In this document: in pieces, positions 23,661 through 31,525 of the stretch
Position numbering within the stretch: position 1 is the stretch's first letter
Layout: every line of letters starts with the position of its first letter
Assembly (NCBI GenBank): GCA_963772975.1
Contig: CAVYZH010000011.1
Location: 248,001-312,000, forward strand
Length of the DNA stretch: 64,000 nucleotides
Source of the DNA: AC-32 sp963772975
Lineage (GTDB): Bacteria > Actinomycetota > Thermoleophilia > Gaiellales > Gaiellaceae
Reading direction: 5' to 3'
Made by a program: the position numbers and the translations under genes
Notes under the pieces: generated by a model
What the model saw: only the letters and a program-made list of their open reading frames with translations
What the model was told of the DNA's origin: nothing
The model's database searches: none

Positions 23661-24616
23661 GGGATCGAGAGCACGATCTTGCCGAACTGCTCGCCGGCCT
23701 CCATCCGCTCGTGCGCGGCGCGCGCCTCGGCGAGCGGGAAGACGGAGTCGACGACCGGCTTCGCACGGCCGCTCTTGACCAGCTCGTAGGCCGCCTCGAA
23801 ATCCTCGCGGGTTCCCATCGTCGAACCGTAGATCGTCAGCTGCTTCCACCAGATCCGGTGCAGCGCGGCCGGCGGGTTCGGGCCGCTCGTCGCGCCGCAG
23901 ACGACGATCCGGCCGCCTGCGCGCGCCGACTGCAGCGAGGTCTGCCAGGTCGCCTCGCCGACGTGCTCGAGCACGACCTCGACGCCTTTGCCCTCGGTCG
24001 CATCCACAACCGCCGCGCGGACGTCGCCGCTCACGTGGTTGACGGTCGCATCTGCGCCGAGCGCACGTGCCCGCTCGAGCTTCTCGTCGCTGGAGGAGGT
24101 GACGAGCGCCCGCGCCCCGAGTGACTTGGCGATCTCGAGGCCGGCGAGGGCGACGCCGCTCCCGATCCCCCAGAGCAAGACCCATTCGCCCTCACGCAGC
24201 TGCGCCTTCGTCACCACCAGCCGGAAGGCGGTCTCGAAGACGAGCGGGAAGGCGGCGGCCTCCTCGAACGAGAGCTCGTCCGGGAGCGGATAGACGTTGG
24301 ACTCGGGCACGGCGACCAGCTCCGCGTGCGTGCCGTCCATGTGCTCGCCGACGACCGTGATGCGCTCGCCGTGCTCGATCCCGGGGTTGATCACGACCCG
24401 CTCGCCCGTGTCCTCCCGGACGCCTGCGCCGTCGGCGCCCAGGATCCGTGGCTTGGCCACCGAAGGAAGCCCCTTGCGGATCCAGAGGTCGAGATGGTTG
24501 AGAGAGGCAGCGTGCAGACGGACGAGCACCTCGCCCGGCCCAGGCTCGGGGTCGGGCGCGTCCTCGTAGCGGAGAACCTCGGGGCCGCCGTCCTCGTGGA
24601 TCCGAATTGCCTTCAT
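23657..24616 (-). CDS. Zinc-less MDR family quinone oxidoreductase-like dehydrogenase
   Basis: 319 residues from ATG 24616. It has the GroES-like N-terminal domain (EVLVRLHAASLNHLDLWIRKG, ILGADGAG), then a Rossmann domain (LLWGIGSGVALAGLEIAKSLGA, SSSDEKLERARALGAD), ending FGKIVLSIP. These mark the medium-chain dehydrogenase/reductase superfamily, quinone-oxidoreductase branch. Catalytic-zinc ligands are not apparent, so an NADPH-dependent enone or quinone reductase is most likely. It is the first gene upstream of the kdpD kinase gene and overlaps it by four bases, so it may be co-transcribed with kdpDE although functionally unrelated. Confidence 0.85.
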   Translation of the reverse strand: MKAIRIHEDGGPEVLRYEDAPDPEPGPGEVLVRLHAASLNHLDLWIRKGLPSVAKPRILGADGAGVREDTGERVVINPGIEHGERITVVGEHMDGTHAELVAVPESNVYPLPDELSFEEAAAFPLVFETAFRLVVTKAQLREGEWVLLWGIGSGVALAGLEIAKSLGARALVTSSSDEKLERARALGADATVNHVSGDVRAAVVDATEGKGVEVVLEHVGEATWQTSLQSARAGGRIVVCGATSGPNPPAALHRIWWKQLTIYGSTMGTREDFEAAYELVKSGRAKPVVDSVFPLAEARAAHERMEAGEQFGKIVLSIP

Positions 24617-24635
24617 CCGGGGCACAATCTCCCAT

Positions 24636-25676
24636 ATGCAGGGTGAACAGCTGTCCAGGCTAGGCGACGAGCTCGGCCTCGACGTGGTCGGGGCGGCTCC
24701 GGTCGCCCCGTACGAGGAGACCGAGCGGCACATCCTCGAGCGTCGCGCCCGCGGGCTGTTCGCGGACATGCGCTTCACGATGGCGCGGCCGGAGGTCTCG
24801 TGCCATCCCGAGACGCTGCTCGAAGGCGCGCGCACGGTCGTCTCGGCAGCGCTCTGCTACTGGCTCGAGGGCGAGGAGCCGCCGCCGGGCCACGGGCGGT
24901 TGCCGCGCTACACCTGGTGGGACGCCTACGCGGCCTTGCGTGAGCGGTTGGACGAGCTCGGCCGTCGCATTATCGGTCTCGCCGGCGAAGCCGGCAAGAC
25001 CTCTGGTGCGGCATCGCAAGCGACGCCTCAGGGCGAGTACCGCGTGTTCGTGGACGCCAACCAGCACGTCGACCGCGAGGCGGCCGCGCGCTCCGGGGTC
25101 GGCTTCTACGGCAAGAACACGATGCTGATCACGCGGCGCCACGGCTCGTGGGTCGTGCTCGGGACGCTCGTCACCACCGCGGAGCTGGAGGCGACGCCGC
25201 CGCTCGACGCGGGCTGCGGCTCCTGCACGCTCTGCATCGACGCCTGCCCGACCGACGCGCTCGCAGAGGCCGGCGTGCTCGACGCGACGCGCTGCCTCTC
25301 GTACTGGACGCAGTCGGCCGACCCGATGCCGGAGGAGATCCGCGAGGCGCTCGGCGACCGCGTCTACGGCTGCGACATCTGCCAGGACGTCTGCCCCTGG
25401 AACCGCGGGGTCGAGGGGCGAAGGGCGGGGGAGACGCACGAAGGAGCCGAGCCGCACGTCTCGCTCGCCGACTGGCTCCAGGCTGACGACGACGAGCTGG
25501 TCGCCCGCTACGACCGCCTGTTCGTCCCGCGCAACGACCCGCGCTTCCTGCGCCGGAACGCACTCGTCGCGCTCGGCAACATCGGCGGCGATCCCGCGCT
25601 TGCCGAGCCGTTCGCGGAGGGCGATGACCCGCTGCTGCGCGAACATGCCGAGTGGGCGCTGGAGCGGCTGCGGTGA
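24636..25676 (+). CDS. queG: Epoxyqueuosine reductase with an in-frame palindromic insertion
   Basis: 346 residues. It reduces epoxyqueuosine to queuosine in tRNA, using cobalamin and two [4Fe-4S] clusters. The cluster-binding motifs CGSCTLCIDACPTDAL and CDICQDVCPWN are intact, as are the FVDANQHVDREAAARSGVGFYGKNT region and C-terminal HEAT-like helices. Between the helix LDELGRRIIG and RVFVDA there is an extra segment of about fifteen residues (LAGEAGKTSGAASQATPQ) encoded by two hairpins, an inserted repeat. queA and tgt lie at 41667-43747, so the last three queuosine steps are all in this window. CACAAT seven bases before the ATG may be its -10 box. Confidence 0.93.
   Translation: MQGEQLSRLGDELGLDVVGAAPVAPYEETERHILERRARGLFADMRFTMARPEVSCHPETLLEGARTVVSAALCYWLEGEEPPPGHGRLPRYTWWDAYAALRERLDELGRRIIGLAGEAGKTSGAASQATPQGEYRVFVDANQHVDREAAARSGVGFYGKNTMLITRRHGSWVVLGTLVTTAELEATPPLDAGCGSCTLCIDACPTDALAEAGVLDATRCLSYWTQSADPMPEEIREALGDRVYGCDICQDVCPWNRGVEGRRAGETHEGAEPHVSLADWLQADDDELVARYDRLFVPRNDPRFLRRNALVALGNIGGDPALAEPFAEGDDPLLREHAEWALERLR
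24975..25030 (+). repeat. Palindromic repeat, copy B, inserted in frame in queG
   Basis: Two adjacent hairpins: 24975-25001 (GGTCT-C-GCCGGC-GAA-GCCGGC-A-AGACC, an 11-pair stem with one C/A mismatch) and 25010-25027 (GGCATCGCAAGCGACGCC). The second is part of a 20-base identity with the repeat at the hpt start. The length keeps the frame open. It resembles in kind, not in sequence, the palindromic elements known to invade Rickettsia genes. Confidence 0.65.
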
Positions 25677-27469
25677 ACGGCGAGCTGCGGCGGCTGCGCG
25701 ACGTCGAGCGCTGGATCGGCTGGGTGCGGCTCGGTGCCGTGCCGTTCGCGATCTTCCAGGTCGCGATCGGCGAGCACTACCCACGGCACTACGAGCTCTG
25801 GGCGTGGATCACGACCGGGATCTTCGCCGTCGGGGCGCTGGCCTTCTTCGCGCTCAGCCGCCGCGAGTGGTCGAAGACGGCGCTGAAACGGATCGGGCTC
25901 GCGGCGCTCACCTTCGACTTCGCGATCGCCTCGGCCTACACGTTGATCTACAGCTTCGAGCAGGCTTCGCCCGTCCGGCAGGTGATGTACCTGCCGCTCG
26001 TCGAGGCCGCCCTGCGCTACGGGATCGTGGGCGCGCTCGCCCTCACCGTCGCCAGCGCCCCGGTGATGGCCGGCTACGAATGGCTGCGCTCGGACCGGTT
26101 CGCGCCGCACCGCTACCACGTCGACTACGTGACGCTCCAGCTCGGGCTCGAAGTCCTGCTGGGGCTGATCGTCGGCTGGCTGATGCTGCGCCTGCTGGGC
26201 CAGAGCACGGTCGCCGAGACGCGCGCGGTCGAGGCCGAGAAGCTGCGTGACCAGCTAGGCCGGCGCGCGGACGTGCTCGAGTCCGCCAACCGCTGCGCCC
26301 GTGCGCTCAGCTCCTCGCTCGAGCTCGATCGGGCCTTCGACGCCTTCATCCGCGAGGTGCGCGGGTTGCTCCCCTTCGACCGGATCGCGATCGTGCTCAG
26401 CGAGAACGGCGTCGCCCAGGTGATGGCCGTCGCCGGTGCGGGCGCCGACGACGTGCTACCGCCGGGCTCCGGCCGGCCGATCCACGGGACCTTGCTCGAG
26501 GAGCTGCTGCGCACGAACCAGACGGTGTACCGGCGGGACATGAGCTCGGCGGACTACCCCGAGGAGGATGAGTTCCTCGCGCTTGGCCTGCACTGCCGGC
26601 TCGCCACGCCGCTGCTCCAGGGCGCCCGGTCGATCGGGATGCTCTCGCTCGTGCGCAAGGAGCCCGACGCCTTCAGCCCCGACGACATCGAGCTAGCTGG
26701 CCTGCTCGGCCGGCTGGTGGCCAGCGCGGTACAGAACATCCGCGCCTACGAGAGCGAGCGCAAAACGGTCGACGAGCTGCGGCGCCTCTCGGCGCTGCGG
26801 GCCGACTTCGTCTCGCTGGTCTCCCATGAGTTGCGCACGCCGATGGCCGCCGTGATCGGGGCAGCGCGCACCCTGCAGCAGCGCTGGCGCGAGCTCTCGC
26901 CGGACCAGCGAGAGTCGTTCCTCGAGCTGATCGCCGGCGAGACGAACCGGCTCGCCGAGCTGATCGGCGACGTGCTCGACACCTCGCGTATCGAGGCGGG
27001 CACATTCAGCTTCCGCTTCCAGGAGGTCGACCTCGGGCAGCTGGTGCACGACACGGTGTCGAACGCGCAGCTCGGGCAGGACGAGGTGCGGCTGCTCGCG
27101 GACGTGCAGTCGCCGCTGCCCGAGATTCGCGGTGACCACGACCGTCTGCGGCAGGTGCTGACGAACCTGATCGACAACGCGATCAAGTACTCGCCCGCGG
27201 AAGGTGAGGTCGAAGTTCGGGCCTACCAGGAGAACGGCCGCGTGCTCGTCGACGTCCGCGACCGGGGACCGGGGATCGCAAAGGCCGACCAGAAGCTGAT
27301 CTTCGAGAAGTTCGGCCGCGTCACCGGCTCGGGCGCGACTCGTCCAGGGACCGGCCTCGGCCTGTTCATCGCGCGCTCGATCGCCGAGGCCCATGGCGGT
27401 GGCCTCGAGGTGCAGTCGGCACCCGAGCAGGGCGCGACGTTCACGCTCGAGCTGCCGCTCGCCGGCTAG
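25673..27469 (+). CDS. Membrane sensor histidine kinase with GAF domain
   Basis: About 598 residues from GTG 25673, overlapping the queG stop (GTGA). The N-terminal 180 residues hold six or so hydrophobic helices. A GAF domain follows (about 205-355), then HisKA with SLVSHELRTPMAAV (His385) and a HATPase domain with NLIDNAIKYS, DRGPGIA and GTGLGLFIA. All kinase boxes are intact. No response regulator is adjacent, so the partner is unknown. It ends in a CTAG shared with the convergent pafBC stop. Confidence 0.92.
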   Translation: MNGELRRLRDVERWIGWVRLGAVPFAIFQVAIGEHYPRHYELWAWITTGIFAVGALAFFALSRREWSKTALKRIGLAALTFDFAIASAYTLIYSFEQASPVRQVMYLPLVEAALRYGIVGALALTVASAPVMAGYEWLRSDRFAPHRYHVDYVTLQLGLEVLLGLIVGWLMLRLLGQSTVAETRAVEAEKLRDQLGRRADVLESANRCARALSSSLELDRAFDAFIREVRGLLPFDRIAIVLSENGVAQVMAVAGAGADDVLPPGSGRPIHGTLLEELLRTNQTVYRRDMSSADYPEEDEFLALGLHCRLATPLLQGARSIGMLSLVRKEPDAFSPDDIELAGLLGRLVASAVQNIRAYESERKTVDELRRLSALRADFVSLVSHELRTPMAAVIGAARTLQQRWRELSPDQRESFLELIAGETNRLAELIGDVLDTSRIEAGTFSFRFQEVDLGQLVHDTVSNAQLGQDEVRLLADVQSPLPEIRGDHDRLRQVLTNLIDNAIKYSPAEGEVEVRAYQENGRVLVDVRDRGPGIAKADQKLIFEKFGRVTGSGATRPGTGLGLFIARSIAEAHGGGLEVQSAPEQGATFTLELPLAG

Positions 27470-29472
27470 CCGACGCGCACGCGGCTGAGGCCGAGCTCGC
27501 GCTGGACGGCCTTGGCGCGGGCGACGAGCTCGCGGCGGAGCTCCGGTGGCTCGAGCACGACCGCCTCGCCCCGGTAGCTGAGGATCTCGCCGACCAGCCA
27601 TTCCGGGCTACCGACGGGCCGCTCGGCGACCGCCGAGCCGTCCGCGAGCCGGCGCGCGCCCTTTTCCAGCTCCCAGCGGGCGATCTCGGGCGAATACCAG
27701 ATCCGCGCCGGGCGAGCGTCGCGGAACTCGTGCGGGTCGAAGCCCTCGCGCGGCTCGAAGTGCCCGCGCTGGATCCGGGCACTCCGCATGCGGTCGAGCC
27801 GGAACGAGCGCTCGCCGTCGCGCGTGCGGTCCCACGTGTGGACGTACCAGTAGGGCAGCCGGCGCTCGAGTGAGTACGGCTCGACCAGGTGCGTCGAGCC
27901 TTCCTCCTCGCCTTCTTTCAGGTAGTCGACCTCGACGAGGCGCCGCTCGCGCAGTCCGCGACTGAGCGTGCCGACCAGGTCTTCCTCGGCCCGCTGCACG
28001 TGCAGCTCGGGCGTCTGCGCGAGCTCGAACTCGCCGAAGGTCTCCTCGAGCTTGTCGCGGACCCGGTCGAGCGCCGAGCCGGCGTCGGCGGCGATCATCG
28101 GCCCCACGAACTCGAGCGCCAGCCGGATCGCCCGCGCCTCCAGGGGCGTCAGGCGCGGCGGCGCCCGGAACGTGTCGCCGAACAGCTCCTTGTCCACCCG
28201 GATCGTGTCGCCGTCGAGCTCGGCGTAGACGGCGTAGCAACCGCCGCCGAAATTGACGAGGTTCAGCAGCGAGAGATGCTCCTCGAGCGACTCGAACGGG
28301 ATGTTGAAGCGGTCGACCAGCTCCTGCGCCGGGAACTCGGCCTGCGAGTCCTCGCCGCAGCGGTCGAGCAGGTAGGCGAGCAAGGCTTGGAGGACGGCGA
28401 AGCGCTCGGGGTGGACTGGTGACGTCGGCCGCTCCGCCGCGTCCTCCTCGACTTCGATAGCGCTCTCGGCGGCGAGCGTGTCCGGCGCGCCTTCGTGCCG
28501 CTCGCGCACGAGCCTCAGCGCCCGCGCCACCTCGCGCCGCAGCTCGTCGGGGGCCTGGGGCACCGCGCGGCCATCCTGGCGCAGGACCCACGACGCAAGT
28601 AGCGGCAGGCTCGAGAACTCGGTCACGAAGACGCCGTCCTCGACCTTGGTGCCGAACGTGCGCTCGACCCACCAGGCCGTGTCGCCGGCGACCTCGATGC
28701 GCGCCTCGCCGGCAGCGTCGCCGATCTGCCACGGCGGGCGGCCACGGTAGCGGTCGACGTCGAACTCGGGAGGCAGGCGGAAGTCGCGCTCTCGGCGGGT
28801 GGCGAAGCGGATCTCGCCGCGGATGCGGGAGACGCGGAACGTGCGCTCGTCCTCGGCGTCGAGGTCGAGCCCGACGACGTACCAGGCACCGCCGTCCTGG
28901 AAGAGCGCGTACGGGTTGACCGTCCGCTCGCGCTCCTCGTCGCGCGAGATCGACCAGTACGGGAACTTGACCGTGCGCTGCTTGGAGATCGCCGCCTCGA
29001 GCTTGCCCAGCCGGCCCTGCATCTCGACCGAATATTCGGGGTCGAGCACCTCGACGCGCAGCGCGGTGTCGGTTGGCGCCTCGGCGAAGCCCTCGCGGCC
29101 GAGCGCGAGGTTCTGCAGCGCGAGCCGCAGCGGCTCGGCGTAGGCGAACTTGCCCTCGAGCAGGTAAAGGCAGGTCTGCAGCGCCGCGAGCTCATCGTCG
29201 GTCAGCTCGAGCGGCGGCAGGAAGTAGCGCTCCGAGCGCATGTTGTAGAGCTCCTCGCCTGTGTACTCGTCGCGCTGGGAGTGGAGCGGGACGCCCAGCG
29301 CGATCAGCTCCGCGCGATCGGAGTAGAAGCGGCGCGCGAACGCCTCGTCCGACATCTCCTGATAGCCCTCGACCTGTCCCTTGATGTCGCGCGCGGTCAC
29401 CGCCCGCCGCTCCGCCATCAAGAAGGCGACGAGCGAGAGCTGACGGATCAGCTTGTCCGTGTCGTGCGACAC
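27466..29472 (-). CDS. pafBC: Fused PafB-PafC WYL-domain transcriptional regulator
   Basis: 668 residues from GTG 29472, with TAGGCT ten bases upstream. Two tandem units, each an N-terminal winged helix plus a WYL domain: unit 1 RQLSLVAFLMAERRAVTARDIKG with YWSISRDEERERTVNPYALFQDGGAWYVVG; unit 2 LQALLAYLLDRCG with VDYLKEGEEEGSTHLVEPYSLERRLPYWYVHTWD. In actinobacteria PafB and PafC form a heterodimer that activates DNA-damage genes independently of LexA; here they are one polypeptide, as seen in some lineages. No proteasome or paf ligase genes are nearby. Confidence 0.88.
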   Translation of the reverse strand: MSHDTDKLIRQLSLVAFLMAERRAVTARDIKGQVEGYQEMSDEAFARRFYSDRAELIALGVPLHSQRDEYTGEELYNMRSERYFLPPLELTDDELAALQTCLYLLEGKFAYAEPLRLALQNLALGREGFAEAPTDTALRVEVLDPEYSVEMQGRLGKLEAAISKQRTVKFPYWSISRDEERERTVNPYALFQDGGAWYVVGLDLDAEDERTFRVSRIRGEIRFATRRERDFRLPPEFDVDRYRGRPPWQIGDAAGEARIEVAGDTAWWVERTFGTKVEDGVFVTEFSSLPLLASWVLRQDGRAVPQAPDELRREVARALRLVRERHEGAPDTLAAESAIEVEEDAAERPTSPVHPERFAVLQALLAYLLDRCGEDSQAEFPAQELVDRFNIPFESLEEHLSLLNLVNFGGGCYAVYAELDGDTIRVDKELFGDTFRAPPRLTPLEARAIRLALEFVGPMIAADAGSALDRVRDKLEETFGEFELAQTPELHVQRAEEDLVGTLSRGLRERRLVEVDYLKEGEEEGSTHLVEPYSLERRLPYWYVHTWDRTRDGERSFRLDRMRSARIQRGHFEPREGFDPHEFRDARPARIWYSPEIARWELEKGARRLADGSAVAERPVGSPEWLVGEILSYRGEAVVLEPPELRRELVARAKAVQRELGLSRVRVG

Positions 29473-29508
29473 CCCGGAGACGAGCCTATCCGGTCGAAGC
29501 CGGGTCGG

Positions 29509-29958
29509 CTACGCCGCGACTTTCGACCGCTCGAGGTGCTGGTGCGACGGGCAGTAGTCGCGGTCGGGCAGTGGCGTGCGCTGGCAGGGCTTGCCCTTGC
29601 GCGTCGTTGCCCGGCAGCGGGCGATCCCACCGTCGAATGCGCCGGCCTCGATCTGGCTCTCGATGAACGAGACCGCGGCCGCGACGCCCTCGCGCACGGC
29701 CCAGGCCACCTGCGCCTGGCACGTGATCGGGAAGTAGCGGCGGATGTCCTGGAAGAGGGCCTGGTCGGGCTTGGCGAAGTAGAGCGGGTCCTTGGCGAGC
29801 CGCTCCATCGTCTGCTCACAGGCCTCGAGTACCTCGCGGCGGTACTGGATCCGGGTCTCACCCGTGACATACGGGTCGACCAGGTCTTTGATCGACCGGT
29901 AGATGGCGCGTGAGTACTGATACATACAGGCTTGGATCTGAAGCGTTCGCTCGTCCAT
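29509..29958 (-). CDS. Hypothetical protein with C-terminal Cys/His cluster
   Basis: 149 residues from ATG 29958, with a GGAGA site. Most of the protein is helical (YSRAIYRSIKDLVDPYVTGETRIQYRREVLEACEQTMERL). The C-terminal part RCRATTRKGKPCQRTPLPDRDYCPSHQH has the spacing Cx-ATTRKG-x-PC...YCxxH of a small zinc-binding module found at the ends of many actinobacterial and phage proteins. It has a well-formed promoter about 90 bases upstream. Function unknown; DNA or RNA contact is only a guess. Confidence 0.7.
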   Translation of the reverse strand: MDERTLQIQACMYQYSRAIYRSIKDLVDPYVTGETRIQYRREVLEACEQTMERLAKDPLYFAKPDQALFQDIRRYFPITCQAQVAWAVREGVAAAVSFIESQIEAGAFDGGIARCRATTRKGKPCQRTPLPDRDYCPSHQHLERSKVAA

Positions 29959-30044
29959 CGTCAGTATCTCCGGCTTGTGTTGATCTCCCGCAAAGCTTTG
30001 TTAATAGGCGGTTAACCCTCTGCGTGGCGCTGCGCTGCGACGCG

Positions 30045-30072
30045 AGTCTAACGAACCCGGGCCGTGTTACAA
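30045..30072 (-). promoter_or_regulatory. Promoter of the 29509-29958 gene
   Basis: On the minus strand, TTGTAA (30072-30067), a 16-base spacer and TAGACT (30050-30045). The leader of about 80 bases contains GGTTAACC and a second TTAAC (inverted GTTAA/TTAAC, about 30001-30016), which could be an operator. Confidence 0.5.
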
Positions 30073-30104
30073 AGTCGGCTACCCCGTTGGCTTGGAGGTA
30101 AACG

Positions 30105-30779
30105 TCAACGCGTGATTCGGCGGGGGTACGGCTCCCGGTAACCGCGGCGGTGCGCCTCGATCACGTGGCTCTGCGCCTCGGGCTCGTTGTCGTAGATCCC
30201 GAAGAAGACGACGTAGTAGCCGGGGTGGAGGCTGGAGAAAGCTGAGGAGTCCATCACGCCCACCGACTTCAGGCCCAGGCGCAGCGCCTGCTTGGCCTCG
30301 CCGACCGCTCCGGCACGCCCGTTGGTGGTCGGCACCGAGTCGAGCACGATCGTCCAGCCGCTCTTCGTCGCCGGCCACGCGACGAGCGCCGGCTTGGGCG
30401 GCGGGGGTGGCGGGGGCGCCGTGGTCGAGGCGGTCGTCGTCGGCGCCGTCGTGGTCGGCTCGGGTGCGGTCTGGGTCGGGACGCTCGTCGAGGAGCCAAC
30501 CTGCGTGCGGACGATCGTGTCACTGGCCGAGCTCGAGTCGTCGGCGAGCCAGACGGCCGAGACGACGCCCGCGACGATCGCGACCACGAGCGCGAGCAGC
30601 GCCGGCCAGATCCAATCGCCGGGATACCAGCCCAGATGGCGGCGCCAGCGCGCGCCGAGCCGGGTGACCAGGCTCGGCCGCGCCGGTAGCCGGTCACCGC
30701 ATTCGAGGCAGTACTCCTGGTCTTCGCTGTACGGCGTGCCGCAGCGCGGGCAGCGCCGGTCGTCCTCGGGCTGCGCCAC
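30105..30779 (-). CDS. Zinc-ribbon, single-TM protein with SPOR-like C-terminus
   Basis: 224 residues. The N-terminus RCPRCGTPYSEDQEYCLECGD is a CxxC...CxxC zinc ribbon. A membrane helix at about 58-80 (WIWPALLALVVAIVAGVVSAVWL) is followed by a Thr/Pro-rich linker of about 60 residues including seven prolines in a row, then a domain (GWTIVLDSVPTTNG, AKQALRLGLKSVGVMDSSAF, GYYVVFFGIYDNEPEAQSHV) resembling SPOR domains, which bind denuded septal glycan. The likely topology is zinc ribbon inside, SPOR-like domain outside. It follows the next zinc-ribbon gene without a gap (TGAGTG). A septal role is inference. Confidence 0.78.
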   Translation of the reverse strand: MAQPEDDRRCPRCGTPYSEDQEYCLECGDRLPARPSLVTRLGARWRRHLGWYPGDWIWPALLALVVAIVAGVVSAVWLADDSSSASDTIVRTQVGSSTSVPTQTAPEPTTTAPTTTASTTAPPPPPPPKPALVAWPATKSGWTIVLDSVPTTNGRAGAVGEAKQALRLGLKSVGVMDSSAFSSLHPGYYVVFFGIYDNEPEAQSHVIEAHRRGYREPYPRRITR

Positions 30780-31328
30780 TCAGCGCTCCCAGGGATCAGC
30801 CGAGCGCAGGATCGTCTCGTCGACTGCCGGCTCCTCGGGCTGGGCGCCGGGCTCCGGCTCGGCCTCGTCACTGGTCTCGACCGGCCGGCCGCAGTGCGCG
30901 CAGAAGGTGGCGTCGGCCGAGAGGGGGTGCCCGCAGCCCCCGCAGGCGACCACCGGCTCCGTGCCCACCGGCCGGCCGCAATTCGCGCAGAAGTGCGAGC
31001 CCCACGGCACCGGGGCACCGCACTCGCAGGTCGTCGGCGCCCGCCGCGCGGTCGCGACCGACTCGAGCATCGAGTCGAGCTCGCGGAGCCGATCCTCGAG
31101 CGCGACGATCTCGCGGCACTGCTCGATCAGCAGCTGGTCGCGGAAGCTCGAGCGGCGGTACATCTCCAGCGTCAGCCCGCCGAGGTGGCGAATCCGGTCC
31201 TCGCGGGCCTTCACGATCGCGCGCCGCTCACGCCTCAACGCCCCCGGCGAAGGCGCTCGCCGGAAGACCGGCTGCGCCCCCGGCGCGGTTCCGCCGCCGG
31301 ACCGCCTGTTTAGCAGGGAAAAACGCAC
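30780..31328 (-). CDS. Double zinc-ribbon protein
   Basis: About 182 residues from GTG 31328, thirteen bases after a TAGACT box (31347-31342). An N-terminal basic helical part (LRRERRAIVKAREDRIRHLGGL) is followed by a coiled coil (EQCREIVALEDRLRELDSMLESV). Two zinc ribbons then follow: CECGAPVPWGSHFCANCGRP and CGGCGHPLSADATFCAHCGRP, and an acidic tail. It is paired in an operon with the zinc-ribbon/SPOR protein. Function unknown; paired ribbons suggest a protein or nucleic-acid interaction module. Confidence 0.75.
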   Translation of the reverse strand: MRFSLLNRRSGGGTAPGAQPVFRRAPSPGALRRERRAIVKAREDRIRHLGGLTLEMYRRSSFRDQLLIEQCREIVALEDRLRELDSMLESVATARRAPTTCECGAPVPWGSHFCANCGRPVGTEPVVACGGCGHPLSADATFCAHCGRPVETSDEAEPEPGAQPEEPAVDETILRSADPWER

Positions 31329-31366
31329 CACGAGCGGCGCGAGTCTAGCAGTGGGGTCGGACCCTC

Positions 31367-31525
31367 CTAGACGCGGCGCGCGTCCGACGCAGCCCGGCGC
31401 CCGAAGCCCTTGACGAGGGCGATGAACAGCAGCACACCGACGAGCCCGACCACGATCCCGACCCACGGGATCACAAATCCGAAGACGAGCCCGATCACCA
31501 TCAACGCGATGGCGACGCCGATCAC
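31367..31525 (-). CDS. 52-residue two-helix membrane protein
   Basis: GTG 31525 to TAG 31367. Two hydrophobic segments (VAIALMVIGLVFGFVIPWVG and IVVGLVGVLLFIALVKGFG) and a basic tail RRAASDARRV. The GTG overlaps the stop of the aldehyde dehydrogenase gene (GTGA), which supports translation. Small paired-helix proteins of this kind are common in actinobacteria, with no assigned role. Confidence 0.6.
   Translation of the reverse strand: MIGVAIALMVIGLVFGFVIPWVGIVVGLVGVLLFIALVKGFGRRAASDARRV

Noticed and set aside
27460..27475. CTAG at the convergent stop codons of the histidine kinase and pafBC as a possible special site
   Set aside because: CTAG arises simply when two TAG stops face each other; no further signal around it.
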